From: Candidatus Obscuribacterales bacterium
GTDB lineage: Bacteria; Cyanobacteriota; Vampirovibrionia; Obscuribacterales; Obscuribacteraceae
NCBI GenBank assembly: GCA_020050835.1
Contig: JAGVKB010000072.1
Coordinates: forward strand, 1 to 56,800
Direction: 5' to 3'
DNA: 56,800 nucleotides
Below are positions 26,724 through 35,464 of this stretch, in pieces. A program made the translations under genes and the position numbers. The stretch's first letter is position 1. Every line of letters starts with the position of its first letter. Below the pieces are notes generated by a model that was not told the origin of the DNA, did not search any database, and saw only the letters and a list, made by a program, of their open reading frames with translations.

Positions 26724-27821
26724 TCAGCGCCGCCCCGGCTTGGACTTGTTCTTCCGGTCCTTCTCCGGTGCTCCAGGCACAGCCTCCATTGGGGAGACCA
26801 TCGCCAGCACGAGGAAGAGCACAGCCAGAAGCAAGGGAACGAAGAAAACTTCCTGCTCGCCCTTTTCGTACGTCACCTCCGTGCGTGACACCAGCGAGCC
26901 GATGTGGAAGTCAGAAGACTTGCGGACGCGGACATAACGGCCGCCGGTCTTGTTGGCGATCAGGCGCAGGACGTTTTCATCAATCGCCGTGTTGTTCACG
27001 ACTTCGCCGTCCTTCTCGTACCACTGCTTGCCATACAGCTCGCGCTGATCGAAAGGCGACAACTCCTTGACCGGAATGGCCGCGTTAACATCACTGCCAA
27101 GCCCAGCCACGATCACCTCAATGCCGCGTTTACGACACTCAGTCAAGGCTTCCGTCAAGGCTGTCGGCTCGTCATCGTTGCCGCCATCGGAGAACAGCAC
27201 GATGATTTTGCGGTGGCTCGGATCGGAATCCAGATCGAAGAGCTGAAAGGACAGGTGGAAGGCCTTAACCAGCGCGCTGCCTTCACCAGGCGCACTGCCG
27301 ATGGTGATCGCCCGCCGCAACTGCCAGTCCATCGCCGGCATGTCATCGGTCAAGAAGCCTTGCGGAAAAGATTCGCCAGAGTACGTGACCACTCCGAGCC
27401 GGTTGCCGTGCAGAGACGGCACCACGTCGTTGAGGATCAGATACTTGGCCATGTCGAGTCTCGTTCCTCCGCCGTAGTAGTAACCTTTGACGTTACCCTT
27501 GAAGTCGGGAACAGCCATGCTGCGGCTGACGTCGACCACTGCCATGACATCGATGGTTCCGCGCGGAAACTCGACTCGGCCCTGCTCGAAAGACGGGCGA
27601 GCGAGCGCCACCAGAATCGCGGAGAGAGCCAGCACTACGCAGAGCCCTTTCCACTGGTAGCGACCATCGGGCAGCGGTTGCGAGTATTTGGACCAGAGCT
27701 CCTTTTCACCGAACCAGGAAAGGAGCTGTTGCTTGCGCCGCCAGGCCCACCACACCGCCGCCGCCCCAAGAGGCGGAACGATGGCGAGCAGCCAAAGGAC
27801 GGCAGGATTCAGAAAGTGCAT
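26724..27821 (-). CDS. von Willebrand factor A domain membrane protein (BatB/MxaL-like)
   Basis: Product of 365 aa. Two N-terminal helices, a vWA domain in the middle and a C-terminal helix (about 325-345) give the standard Bat topology. The MIDAS metal site is intact: DVSRSM, a Thr in the GGTRLD region and FSDGG. The C-terminal tail is short and basic. Its start follows the upstream TPR protein gene by 15 bases, with AAAGGAG upstream. Bat/Mxa vWA proteins are linked to MoxR ATPases in assembly of periplasmic or membrane complexes; no moxR gene is visible in this window. Confidence 0.88.
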   Translation of the reverse strand: MHFLNPAVLWLLAIVPPLGAAAVWWAWRRKQQLLSWFGEKELWSKYSQPLPDGRYQWKGLCVVLALSAILVALARPSFEQGRVEFPRGTIDVMAVVDVSRSMAVPDFKGNVKGYYYGGGTRLDMAKYLILNDVVPSLHGNRLGVVTYSGESFPQGFLTDDMPAMDWQLRRAITIGSAPGEGSALVKAFHLSFQLFDLDSDPSHRKIIVLFSDGGNDDEPTALTEALTECRKRGIEVIVAGLGSDVNAAIPVKELSPFDQRELYGKQWYEKDGEVVNNTAIDENVLRLIANKTGGRYVRVRKSSDFHIGSLVSRTEVTYEKGEQEVFFVPLLLAVLFLVLAMVSPMEAVPGAPEKDRKNKSKPGRR

Positions 27822-27836
27822 GTGTTTGCTCCTTTG

Positions 27837-28610
27837 CTAGATGCCCTTCTTGACGCCCTTGCCGGCACCATTGCTCGGCTGCTGGTTGCCAGGCTGTTGA
27901 TTGCCAGGCTGTTGATTGCCAGGCTGTTGGTTGCCAGGCTGTTGGTTGCCAGGCTGTTGCTGATTGCCAGGCTGTTGTTGCGGATTGCCAGGCTGTTGTT
28001 GATTGCCAGGCTGTTGCTGATTGCCCGGCTGCTGCTGGTTACCCGGCTGTTGTTGCGGATTGCCAGGCTGTTGCTGCGGATTGCCCTGCTGTCCTTGCTG
28101 ATTGCCTTGCTGTCCGTTGCCGCCCTGGCCATTGCCACCACCGTTTTGAGGCGGCGGAGGGGTCAGCAGCCGCTCGAGGTTGTACTTCGCGTACATGCTG
28201 GTCGAATCGAGCCTGAGCGACTGAGCATAGGCCTCGACTGCTTGCGGAGTCTTCTGCAAGGCATCATAGCTGTTGCCCAGCATAAACTCGATCTTAGCCG
28301 CCAACTCCCGACGCGATGCCGAGATCTCACCGTTGGAATCGGTGCAGGCAGAGTAAGCCACCGTGAACAGCTGGCGGGCAGCATCGTAGTCGCCAGCCTG
28401 GTAAACCTTCAGTCCCTGATCGTACAGCACGACCGCTTTGTCAGCGCAGGGGCTGTTGTAAGCGCGCGCGAAGTCTCCTCGGTACATCGGAATGCTACAG
28501 GTCAGGAGCTGAAAGACTCCATACGCGAACAGCAGCAGCATGAGCACCAGGCCGATTGTGGCGAATTCGCCACGGTTTCTGGTAAAGAACGACGGCTTGT
28601 CTCGTTCCAT
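27837..28610 (-). CDS. TPR membrane protein with Gln/Pro/Asn/Gly repeat tail (BatC/MxaK-like)
   Basis: Product of 257 aa. One N-terminal helix (about 16-38), two to three TPR repeats (about 60-155, ending YNLERLL as in BatC), then about 100 residues of low-complexity repeats of the type NQQQPG. The repeat tail is unusual in length. A start at 28610 is supported by TAGGAG six bases upstream, whereas the longer frame overlaps the upstream vWA gene. It lies between the two vWA genes, as BatC does in Bat operons. It probably scaffolds the complex from the periplasmic side (inference). Confidence 0.82.
   Translation of the reverse strand: MERDKPSFFTRNRGEFATIGLVLMLLLFAYGVFQLLTCSIPMYRGDFARAYNSPCADKAVVLYDQGLKVYQAGDYDAARQLFTVAYSACTDSNGEISASRRELAAKIEFMLGNSYDALQKTPQAVEAYAQSLRLDSTSMYAKYNLERLLTPPPPQNGGGNGQGGNGQQGNQQGQQGNPQQQPGNPQQQPGNQQQPGNQQQPGNQQQPGNPQQQPGNQQQPGNQQPGNQQPGNQQPGNQQPGNQQPSNGAGKGVKKGI
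27870..28135 (-). repeat. in-gene tandem repeats encoding the QPGN tail
   Basis: Imperfect tandem copies of TTGCCAGGCTGTTG, in 15-21 base units with variable insertions, code for NQQPG/NQQQPG/NPQQQPG on the minus strand. The copies nearest the 3' end of the gene are almost identical, which suggests recent slippage or recombination and likely length variation between strains. Confidence 0.9.
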
Positions 28611-28743
28611 GGTAATTCTCCTAGCACAGGACCCGGCATACACATCAAGCTCGCTGGAGCAGAACGCCGTGAAAACAAGCTTGGGTTCAAACTTGCTTTG
28701 AGAGCGCTTGCAGTTCCCCGGCGAACTTAACGTGTAACTGGGT

Positions 28744-29799
28744 TTACTGGCTGACAATGAGGACTTCGGCCGCGAGCCCAAGTCCAATGAACACGACCGC
28801 CGCAATCACGAAGTAGAAAAAGATCTCTTGATACCGCACCAGCTTGGACTCAACCTCGACGAGCGAACGCTCCATGCGGTTGATGTTCTCAAAACAGGTC
28901 GTGAGATCTTTAGCGTCCTCCACGTGGAAAATCGCCCCTCCTACCATCTCCGTCAGACGGAAGATGTCGTAGGCGGAATTAGCCTTACCGAGAGCGTCAC
29001 CAACACCAACCACGTAAAGGTGGATGTGGTGCTTCTCAATCAGGCTGGACAGACGCTTGAGCGTGCTGTCCGAAAGGCTGTCTTGACCATCGGTGACCAG
29101 AATCAGCACCCTGGTGGTGGACTTGCCCATCTCCTGAAACTGCTCGACCGCCGCGTCGATCGGTCCCGGATTCAGCTCGCCGAAGTTGGTGCCGCCGCCC
29201 AGTCCCTGGTCGATGAACAGTCCGTTTCGCCAAATCTGCTTGAGATCATCAGTGAGCGGCCACAGCCAGTGCGGGCTGGTATCGAAAGCCAGAATTCCGA
29301 CTCGATCGCCAGACTGGGAGACATAGCGATCTTCGACGAAACGCAGAAGCGCCGCTTGCGCTCCGTCGATCAAACGGCGATCCCGCTTTGCGCTCGAGCT
29401 AGATCCGGTTTGGCTGTAGGGGTCATCGAGATTCTTCAGCTTCGGACGTGGCGGCAACTCCTTGTCCAGGTCGGGAATATTTACCTTGCGCTTGGGAATC
29501 TCACCCTTGAAGTCACTGTCCATCGAACCGGAGATGTCGACCGCCACTACGATGTCCCGAGTCCTGATCGTCTTGGTGGTGGTATGGTGCGGGATCTGTG
29601 GCTGCGCCAAACCGATCAGCAGAAGGACGTAGGCGATGCTGAAAAGCATAAGCGGCAGATGGTAGAGCAGACCGTTGCTGGAGACTCCACGTGTCAGGCT
29701 CAGGTCGGAGTAGCCGACGAAACCTTTGCGGCGCAGAAAGATCCAGGGCAGCGGCAGAAGAAGCAACAGAAGGAGCCAGAATGGATGTGCCAGTAACAT
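28744..29799 (-). CDS. von Willebrand factor A domain membrane protein (BatA/MxaC-like)
   Basis: Product of 351 aa. Two N-terminal helices (about 3-22 and 48-65), a vWA domain with an intact MIDAS motif (DISGSM, GGGTN, VTDGQDS) and a C-terminal helix (about 325-347). A 45-residue charged insertion follows the MIDAS strand. The ATG at 29799 has GGAGGG seven bases upstream. First gene of the four-gene operon; the usual upstream moxR and DUF58 genes are not in this region, where about 760 non-coding bases follow. Confidence 0.88.
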   Translation of the reverse strand: MLLAHPFWLLLLLLLPLPWIFLRRKGFVGYSDLSLTRGVSSNGLLYHLPLMLFSIAYVLLLIGLAQPQIPHHTTTKTIRTRDIVVAVDISGSMDSDFKGEIPKRKVNIPDLDKELPPRPKLKNLDDPYSQTGSSSSAKRDRRLIDGAQAALLRFVEDRYVSQSGDRVGILAFDTSPHWLWPLTDDLKQIWRNGLFIDQGLGGGTNFGELNPGPIDAAVEQFQEMGKSTTRVLILVTDGQDSLSDSTLKRLSSLIEKHHIHLYVVGVGDALGKANSAYDIFRLTEMVGGAIFHVEDAKDLTTCFENINRMERSLVEVESKLVRYQEIFFYFVIAAVVFIGLGLAAEVLIVSQ

Positions 29800-30290
29800 G
29801 GCCAAACCCTCCAGATAGCCTTTTCAGGCTGTGTTAGCCGTTGAGGCTAGTAATTGGAGAAAACTCGACAAGCCCCAGCCCGTCGAGAACGAGAGGTAAG
29901 CTGTGCTCCCCCGCCAATCTTGTTTGGACTGGAAAGAGGCACCGGTTATTGAGTTCAGGAGACTTTCTTTGAGTGAGCAGGCCTATTTCACAATGTTTTA
30001 AAGAGAACGTAACTAAACTACTGGCTTGCCCAGAGATAACTCAATTTAGAAGCCTGTTATTTAGATCAAGGCTTTGATCTTTAAGGGTAGTGAGGAAATG
30101 CCTGCCATCCCCAGTCTCGGTTCAGCTTGGCTTGGGCCTTGCCAGAGCCGGTGCACTGCTTCCGCCAGCTTCGCAACACCTTCACGATCGCCGCCCGACA
30201 ACCAACACTTAACAGCATCTCACTTTACCGTCGACACAAAATAGATATCGGACCCTCGCTAATCCCGCCCGAACAGGGCGCTCCTGGCTT

Positions 30291-30354
30291 TGACACAAAA
30301 CGTGTCACGTCTTGGCACAGCTCTATACGGTTCTCAGAAAGGTTACGTAACCTT
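30291..30354. promoter_or_regulatory. pair of palindromic candidate operator sites
   Basis: TGACAC/GTGTCA arms with a five-base spacer (30291-30307) and a perfect 16-base palindrome (30339-30354) lie 32 bases apart. A TTGACA overlaps the first. They look like binding sites for dimeric regulators upstream of the vWA operon, but no regulator gene is adjacent. Confidence 0.3.
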
Positions 30355-30457
30355 ATGCTGTGAGCCTTTCGTGCCAAGCAACGCAGACGAGGCTCAGTCG
30401 TTCATTTATACTATATGCCTGAGTATTTTCGCGGAAAATTTTTATAGGGTCAAGCGA

Positions 30458-30502
30458 GACCCAGGAAAGCTTTGATCTTTACCGATCAAAGCTCCCTGGG
30501 TC
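30458..30502 (-). terminator. long hairpin after the acetyltransferase gene
   Basis: GACCCAGG plus AGCTTTGATC pairs with GATCAAAGCT plus CCTGGGTC, about 18 pairs with a small internal loop. It lies 60 bases beyond the stop codon of the minus-strand GNAT gene. On that strand an AT-rich TATAAAAATTTT follows about 12 bases later. Confidence 0.6.
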
Positions 30503-30561
30503 CCAAGCGAACACAAAACCACAGAGCCTAACCTGCTGTGACACAGTTATCCCCCAGCCAC

Positions 30562-31386
30562 TCACTTCGCATCGCCGATCGAATCCTGTTTCGCATCTTG
30601 CGAATCAGGACCGCGATCGACTATTTGAGCGGGCTGAGCTCCACCGGTTGGCTGTGCGGAGGTGTCCGGCTGAGCGACGGTAGTACCACTGCCGGTTGCA
30701 CCAGCGGCGGCGGGCGGAAGCGGGCAGGTGCTGGGCGCCCCCCCGCTGGTGGCGCCGCTGAATTGAGCGAGGATGCTCTGCGCAAGCGGGTCGGTCACCG
30801 GCAGGTTGTATGCCTTCTCGTAGATCTCGGCGATCACCTTCGCAAGTACCGGATCGTCAATCACCTTGACGCCGAACTCGAACCACAGGAGCTCACCATG
30901 CCTGGGGCCAACGCCCGGAACCATGCTCGGCAAGAGGTACTTCTTGCAAAGCCGCTTGGCGCCTAGGCGCTGATAAAAGTCGAGCCGGCGCAGGCGCGCT
31001 TTCTGCGTTGCCGCATCCAAGCCCGATTCCTTGGTAGATTCGATCTCCAAGAAAAGCCCGATGTGGTTGGGAAACTGCGCCTTGAGAATCTCAATCAGGC
31101 GCCGCAAGTGCTTGGAGCCGAATCCGCCTGAGCGCTTGGTGGGATCGGTGGCAATGTAAGAGAGCAGCAAGAAATCTGAGTTGGCTGCCGGAAAGGTCAA
31201 TGAGAAGCACAGAAGCTCATTGCTCTTGTTGAGAGTTTTGTGCAACAGGATAGACCCCCGTTGGAGCATCTGTCGAATCTCGCCGACCGCCATGCGCTCG
31301 TCTACTGGAAACGAGCTCTCATACAGGTTTTTCCAATCATCTTCCTGACCTGTACTCGGCTGGCAGAGCTGGGTTGAATTGTCCAT
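30562..31386 (-). CDS. GNAT-family N-acetyltransferase with Ala/Pro-rich tail
   Basis: Product of 274 aa. A GNAT fold is suggested by the order of elements: SSFPVDERM near the N-terminus, strands around LLCFSLTF and FLLLSYIATDP, then the acetyl-CoA loop region GGFGSKHLRRLIE, and FYQRLGAKRL typical of strand/helix 5. The C-terminal 70 residues are Ala/Pro/Thr/Gln-rich and probably disordered. AGAGGG lies before the ATG at 31386. The acceptor substrate is unknown. It stands alone between long non-coding stretches. Confidence 0.75.
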   Translation of the reverse strand: MDNSTQLCQPSTGQEDDWKNLYESSFPVDERMAVGEIRQMLQRGSILLHKTLNKSNELLCFSLTFPAANSDFLLLSYIATDPTKRSGGFGSKHLRRLIEILKAQFPNHIGLFLEIESTKESGLDAATQKARLRRLDFYQRLGAKRLCKKYLLPSMVPGVGPRHGELLWFEFGVKVIDDPVLAKVIAEIYEKAYNLPVTDPLAQSILAQFSGATSGGAPSTCPLPPAAAGATGSGTTVAQPDTSAQPTGGAQPAQIVDRGPDSQDAKQDSIGDAK

Positions 31387-31850
31387 ACAATCCCTCTCCA
31401 GATTTGAGTCTGGAACACTTTTCGCAATGACGAGCACAAACTCCGTCCGGCTCGTCGATTTAAATGGCGCTCTGATGGCAATCGCCAGCAAACAAAAATA
31501 GCCTCTTACCAGCCAGTACAATTTGGCATGGTTGAGCTGCTATCGGTGGAACCGGCTATTACTTCAGGGAAATTAGCTCAAAGAAAGGCGACGAGCTTTA
31601 CTGGTTAACAGGCTTCACCTTAAGGCAAGGTTCTTTTGGATCTCAATTACAGCGTTTCTAAGACTGCTCGAAAAGGACGAACCTTTTGTCTATAAGCGGT
31701 TACGCACCAGTAGTCATCTAGCAGCCAAACATCCGCAATTTTCAGGCACCGCAGGCCAGGCCCAACGCCCGAGCGGCCCGCGGTCAGTCTCACCCCGGCA
31801 CGTTTTCAAGCACTCGATCCGATTTTCACTTAGCGAAGCTTCATCAGCAA
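31387..31850. other. gene-free stretch, about 460 bases
   Basis: No reading frame with a ribosome binding site. No strong hairpin or repeat was seen. It separates two minus-strand genes and should hold the promoter of the acetyltransferase gene. Confidence 0.35.
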
Positions 31851-32960
31851 CTAGCGCAAGACCTTCCAATAACTCGCGAAGTACGCTTTGACATCACGAA
31901 TTCGCTCGTCAATCAGATCCGGATTACGATCACCGGTAACCGGCTTAACTATTGGCTCTTCACTTGCATTTGAGCACTTGTTAAGGAGCCGCGGCTTAAC
32001 CAGCTTTCCAGAGTTGAGAACATCAATAGTAGCCACTACAGCCTCTGAGAGCGACTGCGTATTGTAGCCGCCCTCCAGAAAACCGACGACTTTGGCCTTG
32101 GTTAACAAACTCAACTCGAGCAGCTTTTCCGATAAAAGCGCATAACCGGGAGTGGATATCTGCTGCTGCCCAAGCGGATCGAACTGATGAGCGTCGTAGC
32201 CGGCGGACAGCATAATAAGATCGGGGCTGTATTCCAGACAGATCGGTTTGACCAGCTCGTCCCATGCCTTCAAATACCCTCTGTCTCCGGTGCCGGCCGG
32301 TAAGGGGATATTGAGGTTATAACCCTTCCCATCGCCCGCACCATCTTCGGTGTACCAACCGGAATCAGGCGGCCAAAAAGGGTATTGATGAAACGAAACG
32401 AAGAACACCGAGGGATCATCGTAGAACATCCATTGCGTGCCGTTGCCGTGATGCACGTCCCAGTCGATGATGAAAATGCGCTTCATACCAAGCTTTTGTT
32501 GAGCGTAGCGGGCAGCAACCGCGATATTGTTGAAGAGACAAAAACCCATCGGCTTGTCATACAAAGCGTGATGTCCAGGCGGTCGAACCGCCACGAATGA
32601 GCTGGAAACATCTTCAGCCTTGATCGAATCAAGAGCGACCAGTCCGGCTCCGGCAGCGAGTTTCGCCGTCTCGTAACTATCCGAGCTTATAAACGTATCG
32701 GCATCCAGCTGAATAATGCAGGCGCTTTTCAGCGCCTGCTCGCCATCCTGCTTCAGATGCTCTATATAACCTGGATTGTGCACACTGCAAAGCTCATCTT
32801 CCGTGGCTGAGCGCGGATGTACCTGCTTGACCTCATTGATCACTTGACTGCGGTGCAGCGCCTTGTCTATCGCCGCCAGTCGCTGGGGAGATTCAGGATG
32901 CAGCTCCGGGGTATGATGGTCTTGAAATTTGGTGTCGCGAACGAGAACGAGTTTGGACAT
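31851..32960 (-). CDS. histone deacetylase family protein (AcuC/acetylpolyamine amidohydrolase type)
   Basis: Zinc-dependent deacetylase of the arginase/deacetylase fold, 369 aa, cytosolic. Motifs: HPESPQRL near the N-terminus, RPPGHHA, the zinc site DWDVHHGNGTQ, FVSFHQYPFWP, and LSAGYDAHQFDPLG. Bacterial members remove acetyl groups from polyamines, acetyl-lysine proteins or small molecules. The start at 32960 (GGAG upstream) is chosen because the longer frame would overlap the divergent lipoprotein gene. A GNAT acetyltransferase gene lies next downstream; any functional pairing is speculative. Confidence 0.92.
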   Translation of the reverse strand: MSKLVLVRDTKFQDHHTPELHPESPQRLAAIDKALHRSQVINEVKQVHPRSATEDELCSVHNPGYIEHLKQDGEQALKSACIIQLDADTFISSDSYETAKLAAGAGLVALDSIKAEDVSSSFVAVRPPGHHALYDKPMGFCLFNNIAVAARYAQQKLGMKRIFIIDWDVHHGNGTQWMFYDDPSVFFVSFHQYPFWPPDSGWYTEDGAGDGKGYNLNIPLPAGTGDRGYLKAWDELVKPICLEYSPDLIMLSAGYDAHQFDPLGQQQISTPGYALLSEKLLELSLLTKAKVVGFLEGGYNTQSLSEAVVATIDVLNSGKLVKPRLLNKCSNASEEPIVKPVTGDRNPDLIDERIRDVKAYFASYWKVLR

Positions 32961-33147
32961 GTTAGTGCGCTCCGCGTGGCAACCGTAGCCGGATGCCGGC
33001 TCGACTGTAATCGAACTGCGCATCTTAGCTCTTTCCCCAGGCTCTGTCCAGCCGACACCCAGCTTCTCGCCGAAGCACCGGCGCCGATTACAAACTGTGG
33101 CTGCGCCTCTGCCGCTTACCTCCGGATGAATCAAGGAAAGAAATAGC

Positions 33148-34005
33148 ATGAATAAACCGCATAATTCACTGCGATTGTTTCGGCGCTTGCTCTGCCTTGC
33201 CGTCGGTGTATTCTTACTGGCAGCCTGCCCACCGCAGCGCTGCCAGGCCGGATCGACAGCGATGGATAACGTAGATCAAACAGTTGTGGCGCTTAGTAAG
33301 TTCACCCGCGTCGAAAGCGGTCAGGTCGGCGAAGGCGGTGAGAGTCGTGCTTACCGCCTCTACGAACAGCTAAGAGGACGAATCGCCCAACTGCCGATCC
33401 AGGATCTGATGTGGCTTACCGCTAACGGAACCGCAGCCAGCCGCGTTTATTCGGCATTCCTGACCAGAAGCAAGGACAGTAAGGCGGGGATTCATTCCGT
33501 GCTCGAGTTGCTGGACGACGACTCACCGGTTGAGTACCAGACCGGATGTGAAGTACTCTCCTCTTCCGTCAGCGAGATTGGCAGCGCCTATACAGCGACC
33601 GGCGCATTTCTGGACTTCCAGGACAAACCGGATTTAAAACCAATTTACCTGGAAGAACTCAGGCAAGCAGCACAATTTGCCGACCAGGTAGGCGGCGAAA
33701 GCGGCAGACAAGCCGAATTCCTCATCTTTCGGGCCGCTTTCAAGAACGCCCACTCGCTCAAAGTAAACGATCTCAAATCGTTGCAGAAGAACGCTACTGC
33801 AGCCGGACGTCTTTACGCCGCGATGCTGCTTGAATCATCAGGAAAGCTCAGCCGCGCGCAAGCGTTTGCACCATTGCTAAACGACAACGCTTCCGTTTTA
33901 TATGTGAGCGGCTGTAAGGCGGCATCCTACAGGGTCTCGGCCGTGGCCAGGCAGTTTAAGCAAACCGGCCGCTTCCACAACTTTGCTCTATCGTCGGTAC
34001 AGTAA
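33148..34005 (+). CDS. lipoprotein with two internal repeats
   Basis: Product of 285 aa. A signal peptide ends in a lipobox LLAAC (Cys27). The mature protein contains two related segments, about residues 87-157 and 209-279. They share the pattern (S/G)R(V/L)Y(S/A)A, LL-x-D, a GC pair (Cys134 and Cys256), VS-x(2-4)-A/R and TG-x-F-x2-F. The segment is not a family I recognise. GGAAAG lies upstream of the ATG. Divergent from the deacetylase gene, with 187 bases between starts. An envelope protein of unknown function. Confidence 0.75.
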   Translation: MNKPHNSLRLFRRLLCLAVGVFLLAACPPQRCQAGSTAMDNVDQTVVALSKFTRVESGQVGEGGESRAYRLYEQLRGRIAQLPIQDLMWLTANGTAASRVYSAFLTRSKDSKAGIHSVLELLDDDSPVEYQTGCEVLSSSVSEIGSAYTATGAFLDFQDKPDLKPIYLEELRQAAQFADQVGGESGRQAEFLIFRAAFKNAHSLKVNDLKSLQKNATAAGRLYAAMLLESSGKLSRAQAFAPLLNDNASVLYVSGCKAASYRVSAVARQFKQTGRFHNFALSSVQ

Positions 34006-34032
34006 GCGCAGTTGCAACCAGAAAGCGAACCG

Positions 34033-34069
34033 AGCACCTAGACTTTCACCTGGCAAAGGTCTAGGTGCT
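34033..34069 (+). terminator. hairpin after the lipoprotein gene
   Basis: AGCACCTAGACTTT pairs with AAAGGTCTAGGTGCT (14 pairs, one bulged G) over an eight-base loop, 27 bases after the stop. No U-tract follows. Confidence 0.55.
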
Positions 34070-34172
34070 GAACCTTCACAGTCTTCGCCCCGACAAACTT
34101 ACTAGCAGATCTACTAGAAGCCCAAAAGGGAAAATACGCCGAGCCGAACCCTGCGATAGCCGAGACAGTGCC

Positions 34173-34207
34173 GCAAAAGGGGTGATGCATAGCATGACCC
34201 CTTTTGC
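34173..34207. terminator. symmetric hairpin, possible bidirectional terminator
   Basis: GCAAAAGGGGT (34173-34183) pairs perfectly with ACCCCTTTTGC (34197-34207). An AAAA/TTTT segment within the arms gives short T-runs on both strands. It lies between convergent genes. Confidence 0.55.
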
Positions 34208-34259
34208 ACAAGTTGATTCGTCAGAAAGGGGACGGCACTAGCAGCTCTCCGCCTGGAAA

Positions 34260-34303
34260 GGCAGAGTCAGGCGGCACCATGCGCGATGCCACTCTGACTC
34301 TGC
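34260..34303 (-). terminator. hairpin after the Rieske oxygenase gene
   Basis: GCAGAGTCAG pairs perfectly with CTGACTCTGC over a 23-base loop with inner GCAT/ATGC complementarity. On the minus strand it lies about 35 bases after the oxygenase stop codon and is followed by CTTTCC. Confidence 0.5.
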
Positions 34304-34336
34304 TTTCGATGTTGCCGACCAAGCTTCGGACCCGCT

Positions 34337-35464
34337 TTACAGGGCGGTCTTCAGGCTGGCAGCCAGTAGCCGGTGAAACTGATAGCCAGCAGCCTCCCGG
34401 CGAACGCTAAATCGCCCGGTCTCGAACGAACTGCTGGCCAAACCCTTCTGCACTTCCTCGCAGATGCGAACGTCTTCATCTTGAATCTGGTCGGCGACAG
34501 CGATGCTCTGCTCGATGAAACGCCGGCTCTCCTCCCCTTCGGTGTGGCGGAAGAAGAAGTCGAAGATCACCTTGCAGCGCGACGGCCCCAGCGGATAGAC
34601 CAGGTTGAGATCCATCGTGTCCTGATAGATGTTCAGCATGAACGAGGGATAGAGCCACCAGTAGTACGCGCTGCCGCCGGAGCGCACGCTCGACAGGTCG
34701 CCCGGCTTGAGCGGGCTGATCTGCACGGCGCTTTGCGCGAAGACTTCGGTACGGTAACGCTTGTAGTCGATCACACCAGCCAGCGACGGATGAATGGTGT
34801 TGACGTGATAACCGCCATCGAGATAGTTGTCGACAAAGAGCTTCCAGTTGCACTCCAGGATGTACTCTTTGCGAGCGACAAACTTGAGTGCGCTCAAATC
34901 CAGACCATCGGACTGCTTCACCAGCGGACTCAGGAATTCGAGCAGCGGCTGGGGAGCGGCAGCCGACCGGGCGTGCACGAAGACGAACGGCCCCCAGGTG
35001 TCGACGGACCAGCTCGGCAGCGCAATCTCCTGCTTCTTGAAGTCGCAGACGCCGGCAAATTCGGGAACACCCTTGAGCTTGCCGGAAAGACCGTAGGTCC
35101 AGCCGTGATAGTGGCAGCGAAAACAGCTGGCCGAACCCTCCGCCTCCAGAGCGACCCGGGCGGCTCGGTGCCGGCAGACGTTGCTGAATGCATTCAGCCT
35201 GCCGTCGTTGTCACGCGCCACCACCACCGGTTCACCGCCGATCTCGGCCGTGATGTATCGGCCTGGCGCCGCCAGCTGATCGACCCTGCCCACGCATTGC
35301 CAACCGTTGGCAAAGATGGACTTGCACTCGGCGGCGTAGATCTCCGGGTCGAGATACCACAACTTCGGAATCGTCGAAGCCTTGTCGAGCGGTAGATCCG
35401 GATTGAAGAGAGCGAGCTTCTGAGCTAGCGTCTGAGCAGCTGGAACTGTCGGCAATGATTGCAT
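34337..35464 (-). CDS. Rieske non-heme iron oxygenase, choline/glycine-betaine monooxygenase-like
   Basis: Terminal oxygenase alpha subunit, 375 aa. The N-terminal Rieske [2Fe-2S] site is C97-x-H99 and C117-x2-H120 (CRHRA, CHYHGWTYG). The catalytic domain has iron ligands His220 and His225 in DNYLDGGYHVNTIHP, with a late Asp in QDEDVRICEEVQKGL as third ligand. That last motif is typical of the choline monooxygenase/GbcA group, which hydroxylate quaternary amines. No reductase or ferredoxin partner gene is next to it. The start at 35464 has AGGAAAGGG upstream. The substrate is inferred at group level only. Confidence 0.88.
   Translation of the reverse strand: MQSLPTVPAAQTLAQKLALFNPDLPLDKASTIPKLWYLDPEIYAAECKSIFANGWQCVGRVDQLAAPGRYITAEIGGEPVVVARDNDGRLNAFSNVCRHRAARVALEAEGSASCFRCHYHGWTYGLSGKLKGVPEFAGVCDFKKQEIALPSWSVDTWGPFVFVHARSAAAPQPLLEFLSPLVKQSDGLDLSALKFVARKEYILECNWKLFVDNYLDGGYHVNTIHPSLAGVIDYKRYRTEVFAQSAVQISPLKPGDLSSVRSGGSAYYWWLYPSFMLNIYQDTMDLNLVYPLGPSRCKVIFDFFFRHTEGEESRRFIEQSIAVADQIQDEDVRICEEVQKGLASSSFETGRFSVRREAAGYQFHRLLAASLKTAL

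Larger units (their letters stand above)
29800..30561. other. gene-free stretch with several palindromes upstream of the vWA operon
   Basis: About 760 bases without a supportable gene. It holds GATCAAGGCTTTGATC (30064-30079), TGACAC-AAAAC-GTGTCA (30291-30307), a perfect AAGGTTACGTAACCTT (30339-30354) and a long hairpin (30458-30502). The 13-mer GCTTTGATCTTTA occurs at 30071 and again at 30469. The vWA operon promoter should lie here. Confidence 0.5.
34006..34336. other. gene-free stretch carrying three hairpins
   Basis: About 330 bases between convergent genes. It is occupied by three strong inverted repeats at 34033-34069, 34173-34207 and 34260-34303. No reading frame of note. Confidence 0.6.

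Noticed and set aside
27870-28135. Regular short repeats resembling a CRISPR array
   Set aside because: Units are 15-21 bases with no unique spacers, and they code in frame for a low-complexity protein tail.
26904-28730. 608-codon open frame on the plus strand across the vWA operon
   Set aside because: It is antisense to three genes with clear domains and ribosome binding sites. Its Leu/Ala/Arg repeats are simply the complement of the QPGN repeats.
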